Part shown: positions 35,673-43,875 of the stretch, piece after piece
How positions within the stretch are numbered: position 1 is the stretch's first letter
How the letters are laid out: every line of letters starts with the position of its first letter
Assembly (NCBI RefSeq): GCF_039522365.1
Contig: NZ_BAAADJ010000057.1
Span: 1 to 64,000 of the forward strand
Reading direction: 5' to 3'
Length of the DNA: 64,000 nucleotides
Origin: Bacillus carboniphilus
Lineage (GTDB): Bacteria > Bacillota > Bacilli > Bacillales > JC228
Translations under genes and position numbers: made by a program
The notes under the pieces: generated by a model
The model's database searches: none
Seen by the model: only the letters and a program-made list of their open reading frames with translations
Told to the model about the DNA's origin: nothing

Positions 35673-35906
35673 TTAGTTATATCTACGACTTTTCCACATA
35701 TAAAACCCCATCACCATTCCAATTGGAAAAATAATAACAGTTCCTCCGATAATCCCCGATAATACCTGTAGCCACACAGAGGCACCAACTTCTTCTCTAT
35801 TGAAAATCAAATGGTAGATTTGAACCATCGATGAGCAAACCAATGCCCAAATGAGCCCATATTTTAAAATAAACGGCCACTTTTTCTTTTTTACTTCTTT
35901 GAACAC
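35673..35906 (-). CDS. small two-helix membrane protein
   Basis: 77 residues: lysine-rich start FKEVKKKKWPF, helix YGLIWALVCSSMVQIYHLIF, short loop, helix QVLSGIIGGTVIIFPIGMVMGFYMW. GTG start with AGGAGGGG 6 bases before. It lies upstream of the riboswitch on the same strand. Function unknown. Confidence 0.65.
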   Translation of the reverse strand: MFKEVKKKKWPFILKYGLIWALVCSSMVQIYHLIFNREEVGASVWLQVLSGIIGGTVIIFPIGMVMGFYMWKSRRYN

Positions 35907-36051
35907 TGTAAGCCCCTCCTATACCTCTTGTTACTATTTCTTCACGAATCCATTATATTTCATTCTACTAAATTTAAAATCTAGTGAGATCTTTTCAGGA
36001 AATGAACAAAGAGCCAGCCAAGTACTGCCAGCCCTCTATGATACTCTGCCA

Positions 36052-37563
36052 CTATTCTTTCTCTATACGCACCCTTTTTTCCTGCTTCGGATTAACCTCG
36101 CCTTGTTTTTTTATAAAATTCATCAACACTTCACTTAGCGTAGCAAACTCGTTCTTAACCGGAATGTCCGTAAACATTGTATACTGATCTCCACCTGAGG
36201 CTAAAAAATCACTCATAGCTATTATGTATTCTTTGTCTAACTCTAACGGTTCCCCAGCCACTTGCACAGAATCAACTCTATCTCCAAAAGGATTAGAAGG
36301 ATCAAACGCAAATGTCATTCCTGCCACATGTGGAAAGGCTCCGCTCCTTTCTGGGTAAGCACGAACACCATTTTCCAGGGCTTCTTTCACTGTTTTTCCG
36401 CTAACGACTTTGGTCATGATGTAATTTCCAAAAGGCAAAACAGTGATGACGTCCCCTTTGGTAATATCCCCTTGGTCAATGGATGCACGGATTCCTCCTC
36501 CATTTAATAAAGCAATGTCTGCACCTGTTTCCTCCAGCATTGCATCTGCAATTAGGTTTCCTAAGTTTGTTTCACCTTTCCTGACCCGCTCCCGGTCACC
36601 AACCAGGACTACGTTTGTCTTTCCAATTACGGTTTTCAATTGCTTCTCCTGTTCCTTTAGAATGTCTTGAATGACAGAGGTGACCTTAGTGTCTGGGATA
36701 ATTGCATCTGAATCTATCACATAACTTGCCTTTTTGTTCATCAATTTTCCACTTCGGAAATTGAGTTCTACAACTCCTAGTCTTTTTGTGTATTCACCTG
36801 CGCTTACAATCAAAGTTTTCTCAACCATAGTTGCACCCTTGCTATGACTATGACCATCCACAATCAAGTCAATACCACTAACTTCTTGTGCCACTTTTAA
36901 ACTGGTGTGCTGACTAGTTGGATTTGTGCCTAAATGAGAAATAGCAATAACGGCGTTTACACCATTAGCTTTTAATTCTTTTACACTTTTCTCTGCTGCG
37001 GCCACTGGATCTGTAAACAATACACCTTCTACATTTTTAGCGTTCGTTTTATAGATGGTTTCAGGAGTAGATAATCCAAAAATTCCGACCTTTAATCCAT
37101 TCATTTCTTTTATTATGTATGGGAGAAGCAATGGTTTCTTTGTAATTTCATATAAAAGGTTTGCACTAATGACGGGGAAGTTTGCCATCTGAACTAGCTC
37201 TAATAAACGTTCACGTCCATAGTTAAAATCATGGTTTCCTACTGTCATCCCATCGTAACCAACCACATCCATAACTCGAATGATACTTTCCCCTTGGTCA
37301 ATGGTAGCAAAGGTTGTTCCGTGTAAAGCATCACCGGCATCCAGTAAAAGGGTGTTTTCATTTTCTTCTTTAAATTGCTTTGCCAGTGTAGCAATTTTGG
37401 CAAACCCTAACCCCTCATGAAGTCCACCAAACACACGTCCGTGAGAATCGTTGGTGTGGAGGATTGTTATTTTTTGATAGGAGGAGTCCTTTGCGATAGA
37501 TGGTTGAAATGTCGCTGTGATGATAATGATTGATAGAAATAGCTTGCCAAGTACTTTCGCCAT
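36052..37563 (-). CDS. 5'-nucleotidase/2',3'-cyclic phosphodiesterase-type metallophosphatase
   Basis: 503 residues, exported: signal peptide KLFLSIIIITATFQPSIA. The metallophosphatase domain carries ILHTNDSHG (D-x-H), LLLDAGDAL, VGNHDFNYG (GNHD) and IVDGHSH. The C-terminal 5'-nucleotidase domain has TNLGNLIADAML, DIALLNGGGIRASIDQGDI and FLASGGDQYTMF. It probably releases phosphate from nucleotides outside the cell. No wall-anchor motif is seen at the end. Confidence 0.92.
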   Translation of the reverse strand: MAKVLGKLFLSIIIITATFQPSIAKDSSYQKITILHTNDSHGRVFGGLHEGLGFAKIATLAKQFKEENENTLLLDAGDALHGTTFATIDQGESIIRVMDVVGYDGMTVGNHDFNYGRERLLELVQMANFPVISANLLYEITKKPLLLPYIIKEMNGLKVGIFGLSTPETIYKTNAKNVEGVLFTDPVAAAEKSVKELKANGVNAVIAISHLGTNPTSQHTSLKVAQEVSGIDLIVDGHSHSKGATMVEKTLIVSAGEYTKRLGVVELNFRSGKLMNKKASYVIDSDAIIPDTKVTSVIQDILKEQEKQLKTVIGKTNVVLVGDRERVRKGETNLGNLIADAMLEETGADIALLNGGGIRASIDQGDITKGDVITVLPFGNYIMTKVVSGKTVKEALENGVRAYPERSGAFPHVAGMTFAFDPSNPFGDRVDSVQVAGEPLELDKEYIIAMSDFLASGGDQYTMFTDIPVKNEFATLSEVLMNFIKKQGEVNPKQEKRVRIEKE

Positions 37564-37575
37564 GAGATTCCCCCT

Positions 37576-38391
37576 TTATTCATTTTTTCCATATAACGCT
37601 TCCAATTCATCTAATGATTTCTTGGCATCATTATAATCAGTTATCGCTTGATCGAGCAGTTGATCCACTGAAGATCCTTCATCCATAGTTACAGGCTTCA
37701 ATTGTTTAAGTACATTGATTTGATTTTGAATAGATGAAGTTAGATTGTTAATGATTGCATTCAATAAAGTAAGCTCCTCTTCAGGGAATGCGTCTGCATA
37801 CTTTTCTGACTCCGCTTTTAAATCCTGCAAAGGCTCCAAATTACTGAACTCAATTACCCCTATGGTAGATTCGACTTCCTCTATGATGTCACTTTCTGTT
37901 GTTAGATTTTCTGATTCATGATTTATAAAAAAATTTAAAGAATTCCCTGAACTTGTCAAATCAACTTCCTCAAATTGGAGCTCAAAATCATCCTTAAAAA
38001 CAGTAGAGTAAATAACCTGACTTGAATTCATGGTCTCCAAGGCTTGGATTGCCTCATCACCCGTTAATTGGTCTACACCGGTTTCAAGCCTGCTAATCAT
38101 ACTCTTTATTTCATCGTCTGAATTTATCTGTAGCTTATCGTCAATACCAATGCCTTCTGCAATCAGGTTAAGTTCTTTTCGAAAACTAGGAAAATCCTCA
38201 CCTTTAATGTATCCAACTGTTTCATTTGCTTCATTATTAAATTCAATGAGAGTTGATAGCCTTGACTCGATTTCAGCCTTTGCTGCTTCTTTCTGATCAT
38301 TACTAGCTTGGTTGTTATCCGTTTGGTTTCCGCTGCCGCATCCATTTAATGCCATCATGATTAAAAGCAAAATCACCCATAATTGTTTCAT
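37576..38391 (-). CDS. lipoprotein, coiled-coil-like
   Basis: 271 residues. Signal peptide with lipobox LNGC (Cys18), then a polar linker and long acidic helical stretches (KAEIESRLSTLIEFNNEAN; ADAFPEEELTLLNAIINNLTSSIQNQINVLKQL; DYNDAKKSLDELEALYG). Resembles Bacillus lipoproteins of the YkyA/NDxxF group only vaguely. Directly upstream of the nucleotidase gene (12-base gap), so probably co-transcribed. Confidence 0.72.
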   Translation of the reverse strand: MKQLWVILLLIMMALNGCGSGNQTDNNQASNDQKEAAKAEIESRLSTLIEFNNEANETVGYIKGEDFPSFRKELNLIAEGIGIDDKLQINSDDEIKSMISRLETGVDQLTGDEAIQALETMNSSQVIYSTVFKDDFELQFEEVDLTSSGNSLNFFINHESENLTTESDIIEEVESTIGVIEFSNLEPLQDLKAESEKYADAFPEEELTLLNAIINNLTSSIQNQINVLKQLKPVTMDEGSSVDQLLDQAITDYNDAKKSLDELEALYGKNE

Positions 38392-38498
38392 GTTAATCCT
38401 CCTGTACTTCCGACACTATACAGGTAATATCTTCATATTTTCGCACAATTATTCTAACTAACAAGCCACAAGATTGGCTGAGAAATCAACAAAAAAAT

Positions 38499-38525
38499 AG
38501 TGCCTATCGATAGTGAATAGGCACT
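38499..38525 (-). terminator. hairpin terminator of the DinB gene
   Basis: Perfect stem AGTGCCTAT/ATAGGCACT with T residues after it on the minus strand. Confidence 0.85.
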
Positions 38526-38534
38526 TTGTGTTCA

Positions 38535-39044
38535 TTAATTCTTTTCAGGTATTTTAAAAAGTTCTTTCAATCCTAATGCGCGTTTGATTCCATCTGATGT
38601 TCCTTGGTGAAGACCCTCATGCCACATCGCAAACCCAAGGACCTCCCCTAAAGTTGTGAACTTGGTTTCAGGTCCTAACACAAATGGCTTTTCTCCTATT
38701 TCACCTAATCGTCCACCGAATGTATCCATAATCTTCTGTGGCTGTTCAACTAAACGCGTTCGAAGTTCCTCCAGAGATGGTATTTCTTCCTCTTTGCCCC
38801 AATCCGCAGGCTTACTTCCCATCGCAAAAAGCTTTAAATAATGAGGAGGACATTTGGACTCTTCCTTTACAAAAGAATGCAGGAGTATTTCATGCGAAAC
38901 ATAAATATGTCCATACTGCCATAACAGGTGATTGTTAAAGCCTTCTGGTATTACAGTCGCTACCTCATCTGGAGTCGCATCAAGAGAAGCAACCGTACGA
39001 CTACGAATAAACTTCATTTGTTGAAACATCATTTCATCATTCAC
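38535..39044 (-). CDS. DinB/YfiT-like metal-dependent protein
   Basis: 169 residues, four-helix DinB fold. Metal-binding histidines are likely in GHIYVSHEILLHSF and MWHEGLHQGTSDG near the C-terminus. Related proteins are thiol transferases or hydrolases (bacillithiol S-transferase family). AAGGAGG lies 8 bases before a GTG at 39044; the ATG at 39062 would put the Shine-Dalgarno inside the gene. Confidence 0.82.
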   Translation of the reverse strand: MNDEMMFQQMKFIRSRTVASLDATPDEVATVIPEGFNNHLLWQYGHIYVSHEILLHSFVKEESKCPPHYLKLFAMGSKPADWGKEEEIPSLEELRTRLVEQPQKIMDTFGGRLGEIGEKPFVLGPETKFTTLGEVLGFAMWHEGLHQGTSDGIKRALGLKELFKIPEKN

Positions 39045-39089
39045 TGGAAAAACCTCCTTCAATTACTAATTATAGTTTACTAGAATCCG

Positions 39090-39118
39090 GGACAGAGGGA
39101 CAGGTTCCTTGTCCCGAT
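39090..39118. repeat. GGGACA/TGTCCC palindromic repeat
   Basis: GGGACAGAGGGACAGG followed by TTCCTTGTCCC: a compact direct plus inverted repeat in the divergent gap between the DinB gene and the next gene. Related in theme to 33833-33975. Confidence 0.4.
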
Positions 39119-39180
39119 TAATTACTAAATTATAGGAAAGAATAATATTACCCTAACACATTTTAAAGGTGAATCGTGGA

Positions 39181-39744
39181 ATGAATCGACTTATAGATGA
39201 AAAAAAGATAAAACAAACAGATAAATTTTTCGATCGAATTCATGATATTCAGATGGAATACTTGGACTATTGGAAAGAAAGCACCCTTTGGCATTGGGAT
39301 TTTTGGCTATCGTTAATCCTTGTAATACTTCCATGGGTGATTTGGTTTATCTTTCGAAAGCGTGGTAGTGAAGGAAGACTTCTTCTTGCTGGATTCGTCT
39401 CTTTAATCATTGCTTCCTGGTTAGATTTTATAGGGGTTGTGTTTGGTCTATGGCATTACTCAGGAAAGGTTGTTCCCACGATTCCTACTTTTTTTCCTTG
39501 GGATTTTTCCTTGATACCTGTAACGATGATGCTTTGGTTACAATTTAGACCAACTGCCAATCCACTGTTAAAAGGTATGGTATACGCAGCCATTACATCC
39601 TTCATCGGGGAGCCTTTATTCGAGTGGATTGGATTATATACGCCTGAAAGATGGTCTAGCTTTTACTCATTTCCCATTTACACCTTCATTTATTTAATTG
39701 CCTACTGGTTTACCAGAATGAAGAGTTTTGAAAAGTTGTGTTAG
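39181..39744 (+). CDS. CBO0543-family integral membrane protein
   Basis: 187 residues with five or six helices (FWLSLILVILPWVIWFIF; LLLAGFVSLIIASWLDFIGVVFGLW; PWDFSLIPVTMMLWLQF; GMVYAAITSFIGEPLFEWIGLY; FPIYTFIYLIAYWF). The WHWDFWLSL, ASWLDFIG and GEPLFEWI motifs fit the CBO0543 group. Role unknown. ATG at 39181 preferred over a GTG at 39169 (AAAGGTGA 8 bases before). Confidence 0.78.
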   Translation: MNRLIDEKKIKQTDKFFDRIHDIQMEYLDYWKESTLWHWDFWLSLILVILPWVIWFIFRKRGSEGRLLLAGFVSLIIASWLDFIGVVFGLWHYSGKVVPTIPTFFPWDFSLIPVTMMLWLQFRPTANPLLKGMVYAAITSFIGEPLFEWIGLYTPERWSSFYSFPIYTFIYLIAYWFTRMKSFEKLC

Positions 39745-39806
39745 GGATCCGCTTCTATTTTTGTGACAGCTTGGGGGAGCTTAGGATTTAAATTCTCCGA
39801 TAAAAA

Positions 39807-39829
39807 GCCTGCCCCATCTAGGAGCAGAC
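39807..39829 (-). terminator. hairpin terminator of the lipoprotein gene
   Basis: 9-bp stem GTCTGCTCC/GGGGCAGGC with G-T pairs, followed on the minus strand by TTTTT. Confidence 0.75.
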
Positions 39830-39840
39830 CCTAACATTTC

Positions 39841-40488
39841 CTATTGTTCAGTTTCTGCCTCACCTTCAAAGTCATCCGGGTAAAGAATTTCATCAAACAC
39901 TTCTCCGCTCGCCTCATCTTGAACGAAAATATTGACACTTGTATCATCCGGCTTCTGTCCATCATATACCTGATAAAGCATCCCGAACATACCTAAACTG
40001 AACACGGCGAACCCATCCATGCTTTCTTCATAAGCAGCTTGGTCAACGACTAGAGTGAACTCTGTAAACGAGTCATTATATTTTACATCCTTAATGGATG
40101 CATATTCCTCACTGTTTTTCATTTCATCGACCGATTGAGTAATACTTGTCCTGATTTCATCCATCATTTCTTCGTGCTTCGCTTTTGACATTTTGTACGT
40201 GATGGATCCATCCTCATTTTGTGTTACTTCTTTAATGCCTTCTCCCTCAGCTTCTGCTTTAATGGTCTCAAAATCCTGTCCTTCAAACATAGAAGCTGGT
40301 AAGGTAACCTCTACATTCATAAGCCCTTTGTCTACATTCACATTACCATTTCCATCGGCTTCTTTATCTTTTTCTTCCGTTTCAGCTTCGTCCGTTGCAC
40401 CCTGGCCTGCATCGTCATCATTATTTCCACATGCAGAAAGAAGCAAGACTAAGCAACCAAACAAAAGTATGAAAACGATTCTCTTCAT
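39841..40488 (-). CDS. acidic lipoprotein
   Basis: 215 residues. Signal peptide with lipobox LLSAC, Cys20. A highly acidic linker (GNNDDDAGQGATDEAETEEK) is followed by a folded part VEVTLPASMFEGQDFETIKAEA, NEDGSITYKMSKAKHEEMM, FTLVVDQAAYEES and a second acidic tail. Resembles surface lipoproteins of Firmicutes of unknown role. AGGAGG before the ATG. Confidence 0.75.
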   Translation of the reverse strand: MKRIVFILLFGCLVLLLSACGNNDDDAGQGATDEAETEEKDKEADGNGNVNVDKGLMNVEVTLPASMFEGQDFETIKAEAEGEGIKEVTQNEDGSITYKMSKAKHEEMMDEIRTSITQSVDEMKNSEEYASIKDVKYNDSFTEFTLVVDQAAYEESMDGFAVFSLGMFGMLYQVYDGQKPDDTSVNIFVQDEASGEVFDEILYPDDFEGEAETEQ

Positions 40489-40576
40489 AAAAATCCTCCT
40501 CTAATGTATGGATAACATTAGAATTCCGAATGTATTTCAGAGTTATACTTATCTTATAAAGATGTTCCACAAAAAA

Positions 40577-40600
40577 AGAGAACCTCATTAGAGATTCTCT
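40577..40600 (-). terminator. hairpin terminator
   Basis: AGAGAATC pairs with GGTTCTCT, followed by a T tract on the minus strand; ends the gene at 40606. Confidence 0.8.
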
Positions 40601-40605
40601 TCTTA

Positions 40606-41175
40606 TCACATGGTAGCCACCGGATTGTCTTCCTCAATGATCTTTCTAGTATCAAATAGCTTAATTAACAAAAATACTTGCAAGACTAGCGTAATAATCA
40701 CAGGAATAGCCCAAATATTTAATATGAGATCCACACTTAATTGTCCACTCCCTGCTAGTGCCGAAAAGACGATAACAATAACCGTCAGAATCGTATATAC
40801 CTTTCTAAAGCTCCATATGGATTGGGATTGTTGAACCCAATTTTGAACCTTTAACTGTAGGGCTACTCCCTCTAAAAGCTTCCACACAAAAAATAGGTAC
40901 AGAATTGAATTCGCGATTGATACCAGATAATAAAGGGATCCAGATGAGAAAACATCCTGTTCTGTAATTAAGTCAGGTACCGATAATGCTAACAAAATTA
41001 CTGCCAAATTCCGTGCTGACATATAAGATTTGTATTTTGGATTCACACCACCCATCTGCACAATAACGATGATCCAACCAGCTAAATCCGGCACAAGATT
41101 GAACGAATTCAACCTAAAATCGAAAAATGTAAAGAAAAGTCCAATTACAATCCATTTACATTGATGTCGAGTCAT
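40606..41175 (-). CDS. five-helix membrane protein
   Basis: 189 residues starting MTRHQCKWIVIGLFFTFFDF. The NLVPDLAGWIIVIVQ segment is of a type seen in Bacillus membrane proteins with the plan 'FF.D...N...P..IG'. Further helices: YLVSIANSILYLFFVWKL, YTILTVIVIVFSALAG, ILNIWAIPVIITLVLQVFLLI. AAGGGAGGGAGAG precedes this ATG; the upstream ATG at 41229 does not have a site. Confidence 0.72.
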   Translation of the reverse strand: MTRHQCKWIVIGLFFTFFDFRLNSFNLVPDLAGWIIVIVQMGGVNPKYKSYMSARNLAVILLALSVPDLITEQDVFSSGSLYYLVSIANSILYLFFVWKLLEGVALQLKVQNWVQQSQSIWSFRKVYTILTVIVIVFSALAGSGQLSVDLILNIWAIPVIITLVLQVFLLIKLFDTRKIIEEDNPVATM

Positions 41176-41351
41176 TCTCTCCCTCCCTTTTTCATTCGGT
41201 TTTGATTTTGCGAGCATCTTTTTTTTCATTTTTTACGGTTATTTTTGAAGGTTACTAGAGGAAGTTAGTCGAGAAAAATACTTTATAAATTGTATGTAGA
41301 GGAAGGAGAATCTTTCCTTTTAATGTAGAAGAATGACAATCATTAGAAATT

Positions 41352-41448
41352 TGGCGGGACCGTGTGGGAATCGAACCCACCAAAGACGACACGCGCCTCT
41401 CGAGCGGTTTTGAAGACCGTGACGGGCACCAGCACCGTTTCCGACCCC
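41352..41448 (-). tRNA. selC: tRNA-Sec (anticodon TCA)
   Basis: A 97-base tRNA. Acceptor GGGGTCGG against ACGGTCCC plus G and CCA (41352-41354, encoded); D-arm ACGG-bulge-GC TGGT GCCCGT; anticodon stem CGGT/ACCG with loop CTTCAAA (anticodon 41411-41413); a long variable arm with stem AGAGGCG/CGTCTTT; T-arm GTGGG TTCGATT CCCAC. The UCA anticodon, 8-position acceptor and long variable arm mark the selenocysteine tRNA. So the genome should encode selA, selB, selD and at least one selenoprotein. Confidence 0.95.
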
Positions 41449-41473
41449 ATTTTATAGGCTTGTCCAGTTATCA

Positions 41474-41502
41474 ATCATAGTATATGTCTGGGTATATTTC
41501 AA
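41474..41502 (-). promoter_or_regulatory. selC promoter
   Basis: TTGAAA (41497-41502), 17 bases, then TATGAT (41474-41479). The -10 ends 26 bases before the tRNA 5' end. Confidence 0.6.
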
Positions 41503-41664
41503 TTGTTTTGGTGTAATTAACTGGGATTTATTCGCGTATAGCTGCATTTATTCACTTATGGCACCTCTCACATGTCTCCATTAAATTCGCAGATAATCCA
41601 TGTATTGAAAAATCACCTCTTCCCATCCCCCACCATTTCCCTCTACGAAAATCCTACTCATTCC

Positions 41665-41693
41665 TTGTCACGTTTCGACTCCGGCATTATAAT
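41665..41693 (+). promoter_or_regulatory. sigma-A promoter for the DUF2621 gene
   Basis: TTGTCA, 17 bases, then TATAAT on the plus strand, about 40 bases before the start. The gap 41503-41664 shows nothing further. Confidence 0.75.
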
Positions 41694-41731
41694 AGTATAA
41701 TGATGGTTGGAAGATTGTGGGGTGTCGGATG

Positions 41732-42157
41732 ATGCTTGAAGGATGGTTTCAGTGGTTCATCCTTTTTTGGGTTTGTGTCCTAGTCTTTATGTTTGCTGTT
41801 GGCGGCTATTTCATGTTTCGAAAGTTTTTGAAACGGTTGCCGAAAGAAGACGGCAAATCGGATATGGATTGGGAAGAATATTATGTGAGCCAAACGATTA
41901 AGCTGTGGAAGCCAGAGGAAAAAGAATTACTAAACGAATTGGTGAGTCCTGTTCCTGAACTTTTCCGTGATGTGGCGAAACATAAGATAGCCGGGAAGAT
42001 TGGCGAACTTGCTCTTAAGGAAAAAGCCAAAAAGATTGATCAGGAATTAGTGATTCGAGGATATATAATGGCGACTCCAAAGCGTGATCATAAATTTCTA
42101 CTGAAAAAATTAGACGAATTAAAAATTGATGTTACGCCGTACCAGCATTTGTTTTAA
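41732..42157 (+). CDS. DUF2621 protein (YneK-like)
   Basis: About 141 residues starting MLEGWFQWFILFWVCVLVF. One N-terminal helix anchors a cytoplasmic domain with ELVSPVPELFRDVAKHKIAGKIGELA, the pattern of B. subtilis YneK/DUF2621. GYIMATPKRDHKFL follows. Function unknown; conserved in spore-forming Bacillaceae. The Shine-Dalgarno GGGGTG favours the second of two adjacent ATGs. Confidence 0.85.
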   Translation: MLEGWFQWFILFWVCVLVFMFAVGGYFMFRKFLKRLPKEDGKSDMDWEEYYVSQTIKLWKPEEKELLNELVSPVPELFRDVAKHKIAGKIGELALKEKAKKIDQELVIRGYIMATPKRDHKFLLKKLDELKIDVTPYQHLF

Positions 42158-42180
42158 CTACAAGACACGGCCAGCTCTTA

Positions 42181-42222
42181 AGAAGATGCCTGGAGTCGAT
42201 TGATTTTGGGCTTCTTCTTTTT
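42181..42222 (+). terminator. weak terminator-like hairpin
   Basis: AGAAGATGCC can pair with GGGCTTCTTC over a long loop, followed by TTTTTTT. Fits the end of the DUF2621 gene. Confidence 0.45.
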
Positions 42223-42237
42223 TTATATTAAATTTTT

Positions 42238-42263
42238 TGAAACTTTTCTCTATTCTAAACGTA
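42238..42263 (+). promoter_or_regulatory. ECF-type promoter
   Basis: TGAAAC, 16 bases, then CGTA: the spacing and boxes of Bacillus extracytoplasmic-function promoters (SigM/SigW type). It sits about 60 bases before the first of two paralogous membrane protein genes. Confidence 0.55.
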
Positions 42264-42323
42264 ATATTTGGTAGAATTAGGCAGTGGGCAATTTGTATTT
42301 TGTTTTAAAAGGGGATTTTAGTT

Positions 42324-42929
42324 ATGCATAATGGCGATAAAAAATTGATGTACACCGCCAGTATAGGAATAATCGTGTTTATTATTTGTTTTACAGCTGC
42401 TTTGTTTTTAGTACCGTTAAAAGAAATTTTTATTAAACCTGATTATGGTTACTTCTTTGGTTCAAGTGGAAAATCTTTTATAGTAGCGTCCATCTGTATT
42501 GCTGTTTTAGGGGTCAGTATTATGATCATGGGTTGGGAAATGAAATCTAAGTTGCTGAAATTTGTGATAAGCTTCCCCATATGTATTGCATCACTAATCG
42601 GTCTCTATTACTCTATCGATGATTATTACTATATCGATCCAAATGGGATTGTAATAGATACGTTGGAAACAACAGAAGAACGATTATTGAAGTGGGAAGA
42701 TATCACTGAACTTGTTCATATATACAGGAAAGACCAAACGGGGGCTCCTCTTCCTTCAGAGTTAATTATAAAGCTAAAAGATGGTGAGGAAATCTTAATG
42801 GAGTTAGGGCCGAGACAGTATTCCATGCGCACCTCCATTAACAGTACAGTTCGGAAATTTGGAGGTGAGAGTTTCGTAGATTTCTATGACAGTGAAGGCA
42901 ATTTTATAGAGAGAAAAGAATATTTCTAA
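42324..42929 (+). CDS. membrane protein, first of a tandem paralogous pair
   Basis: 201 residues: two or three N-terminal helices (ASIGIIVFIICFTAALFLV; FIVASICIAVLGVSIMIMGW; FPICIASLIGLYYSI) and a C-terminal cytoplasmic PH-like beta domain with WEDITELVHIYRKDQTGAPLP and IIKLKDGEEILMELG. The next gene is a diverged copy. An ECF-type promoter precedes it. Function unknown. Confidence 0.72.
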   Translation: MHNGDKKLMYTASIGIIVFIICFTAALFLVPLKEIFIKPDYGYFFGSSGKSFIVASICIAVLGVSIMIMGWEMKSKLLKFVISFPICIASLIGLYYSIDDYYYIDPNGIVIDTLETTEERLLKWEDITELVHIYRKDQTGAPLPSELIIKLKDGEEILMELGPRQYSMRTSINSTVRKFGGESFVDFYDSEGNFIERKEYF

Positions 42930-42956
42930 ACAATTTCCACTGGGGGAAAATTTCAC

Positions 42957-43574
42957 ATGCACAATGCAGATAATAAAAAACTTATGTTTATTGTTTTTGG
43001 TATTATCATCTCTATCAGTTCTTTATTGTGGGGTCTTTTAAGCTCTGCTGTTAAACAAACTCTTTTTATGCCTAAGGATGCTTTTTTCTTTGGAGCTGAT
43101 GGAGTTAGTATTTTTATTTCAATGGGGGCTCTTTTTGTTCTAGGGATAAGTATTGTGATTGTAGGTATTGACCTAGAAAGAAAAAAATTAAAATGGAGTC
43201 TCTTTGCTGGGTTGTTCGGAATTTCATTATTAGTATTTGTTGCTACCATGGAAGAATATTATTACTATAGTCCCGACGGAATTTATACGAATGAGCTTGC
43301 TGGGTTTGGTACGGATAAAACGGATTGGGAAGAAATTGTATTGATTACAAACATCTTTCAAAAAGATCAGTATGGTTCAACCCTACCCAAAAGCTTGATT
43401 TTTGACCTAGAAGATGGAAGACAAATGGAGATGAATCTCGGTGGTCAGCTACTTAATGCTCGAAAGCAAATTGACCAAACAGTTCGTGCGCTAGGTGCAG
43501 ATAGTATTATTCGGATCCTGGATCCAGAAGGAAATATCATTCAAGAATCGTTAACTCCAGGAAGAGGTAAATAG
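42957..43574 (+). CDS. membrane protein, second of a tandem paralogous pair
   Basis: 205 residues with the plan of its neighbour (MHNADNKKLMF against MHNGDKKLMY; DAFFFGADGVSIFI against GYFFGSSGKSFIV; YYYYSPDGIYTN against YYYIDPNGIVID; WEEIVLITNIFQKDQYG against WEDITELVHIYRKDQTG). It follows after 27 bases with GGGGGA as binding site. Probably the same operon; a hairpin ends it. Confidence 0.72.
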   Translation: MHNADNKKLMFIVFGIIISISSLLWGLLSSAVKQTLFMPKDAFFFGADGVSIFISMGALFVLGISIVIVGIDLERKKLKWSLFAGLFGISLLVFVATMEEYYYYSPDGIYTNELAGFGTDKTDWEEIVLITNIFQKDQYGSTLPKSLIFDLEDGRQMEMNLGGQLLNARKQIDQTVRALGADSIIRILDPEGNIIQESLTPGRGK

Positions 43575-43600
43575 AAGCTTAGGACATGGATCCTAAGCTT
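43575..43600 (+). terminator. hairpin terminator of the tandem pair
   Basis: Perfect 10-bp stem AAGCTTAGGA/TCCTAAGCTT then TTTT. Confidence 0.9.
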
Positions 43601-43698
43601 TTTTCATTGCCCTTTTTTATCAATGGACAATTTTGTCAAAAAGGTAACTTGTATTAGAACATCAAATAATCCAAAGGATAAAGAGAGAGGTGGTAATT

Positions 43699-43842
43699 AT
43701 GGCAAAAGCAAACAATGGTGGACCGCATCAAATCCAATATAGTATTTGGGCTACCAAAACGGATGAAAAATACAAGGAACAAGTTCAAAGATATGTAAAA
43801 AACAGAAGAAAAAATGAAGACAATTCAAATGAAGATTTTTGA
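43699..43842 (+). CDS. small basic protein
   Basis: 47 residues, MAKANNGGPHQIQYSIWATK then DEKYKEQVQRYVKNRRKNED. GAGAGGTGG lies before the ATG. Soluble, basic and lysine/arginine rich, which could fit nucleic-acid or spore-associated binding but no family is recognised. It stands between a terminator and the PAP2 gene. Confidence 0.6.
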   Translation: MAKANNGGPHQIQYSIWATKTDEKYKEQVQRYVKNRRKNEDNSNEDF

Positions 43843-43875
43843 GTAAAACATCGATTTTAAAAGAGGTGTATATCC

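Noticed and set aside
41352-41448. Suppressor or ordinary tRNA reading UGA
   Set aside because: The long variable arm, 8-position acceptor and TCA anticodon fit tRNA-Sec; ordinary class I tRNAs lack such an arm.
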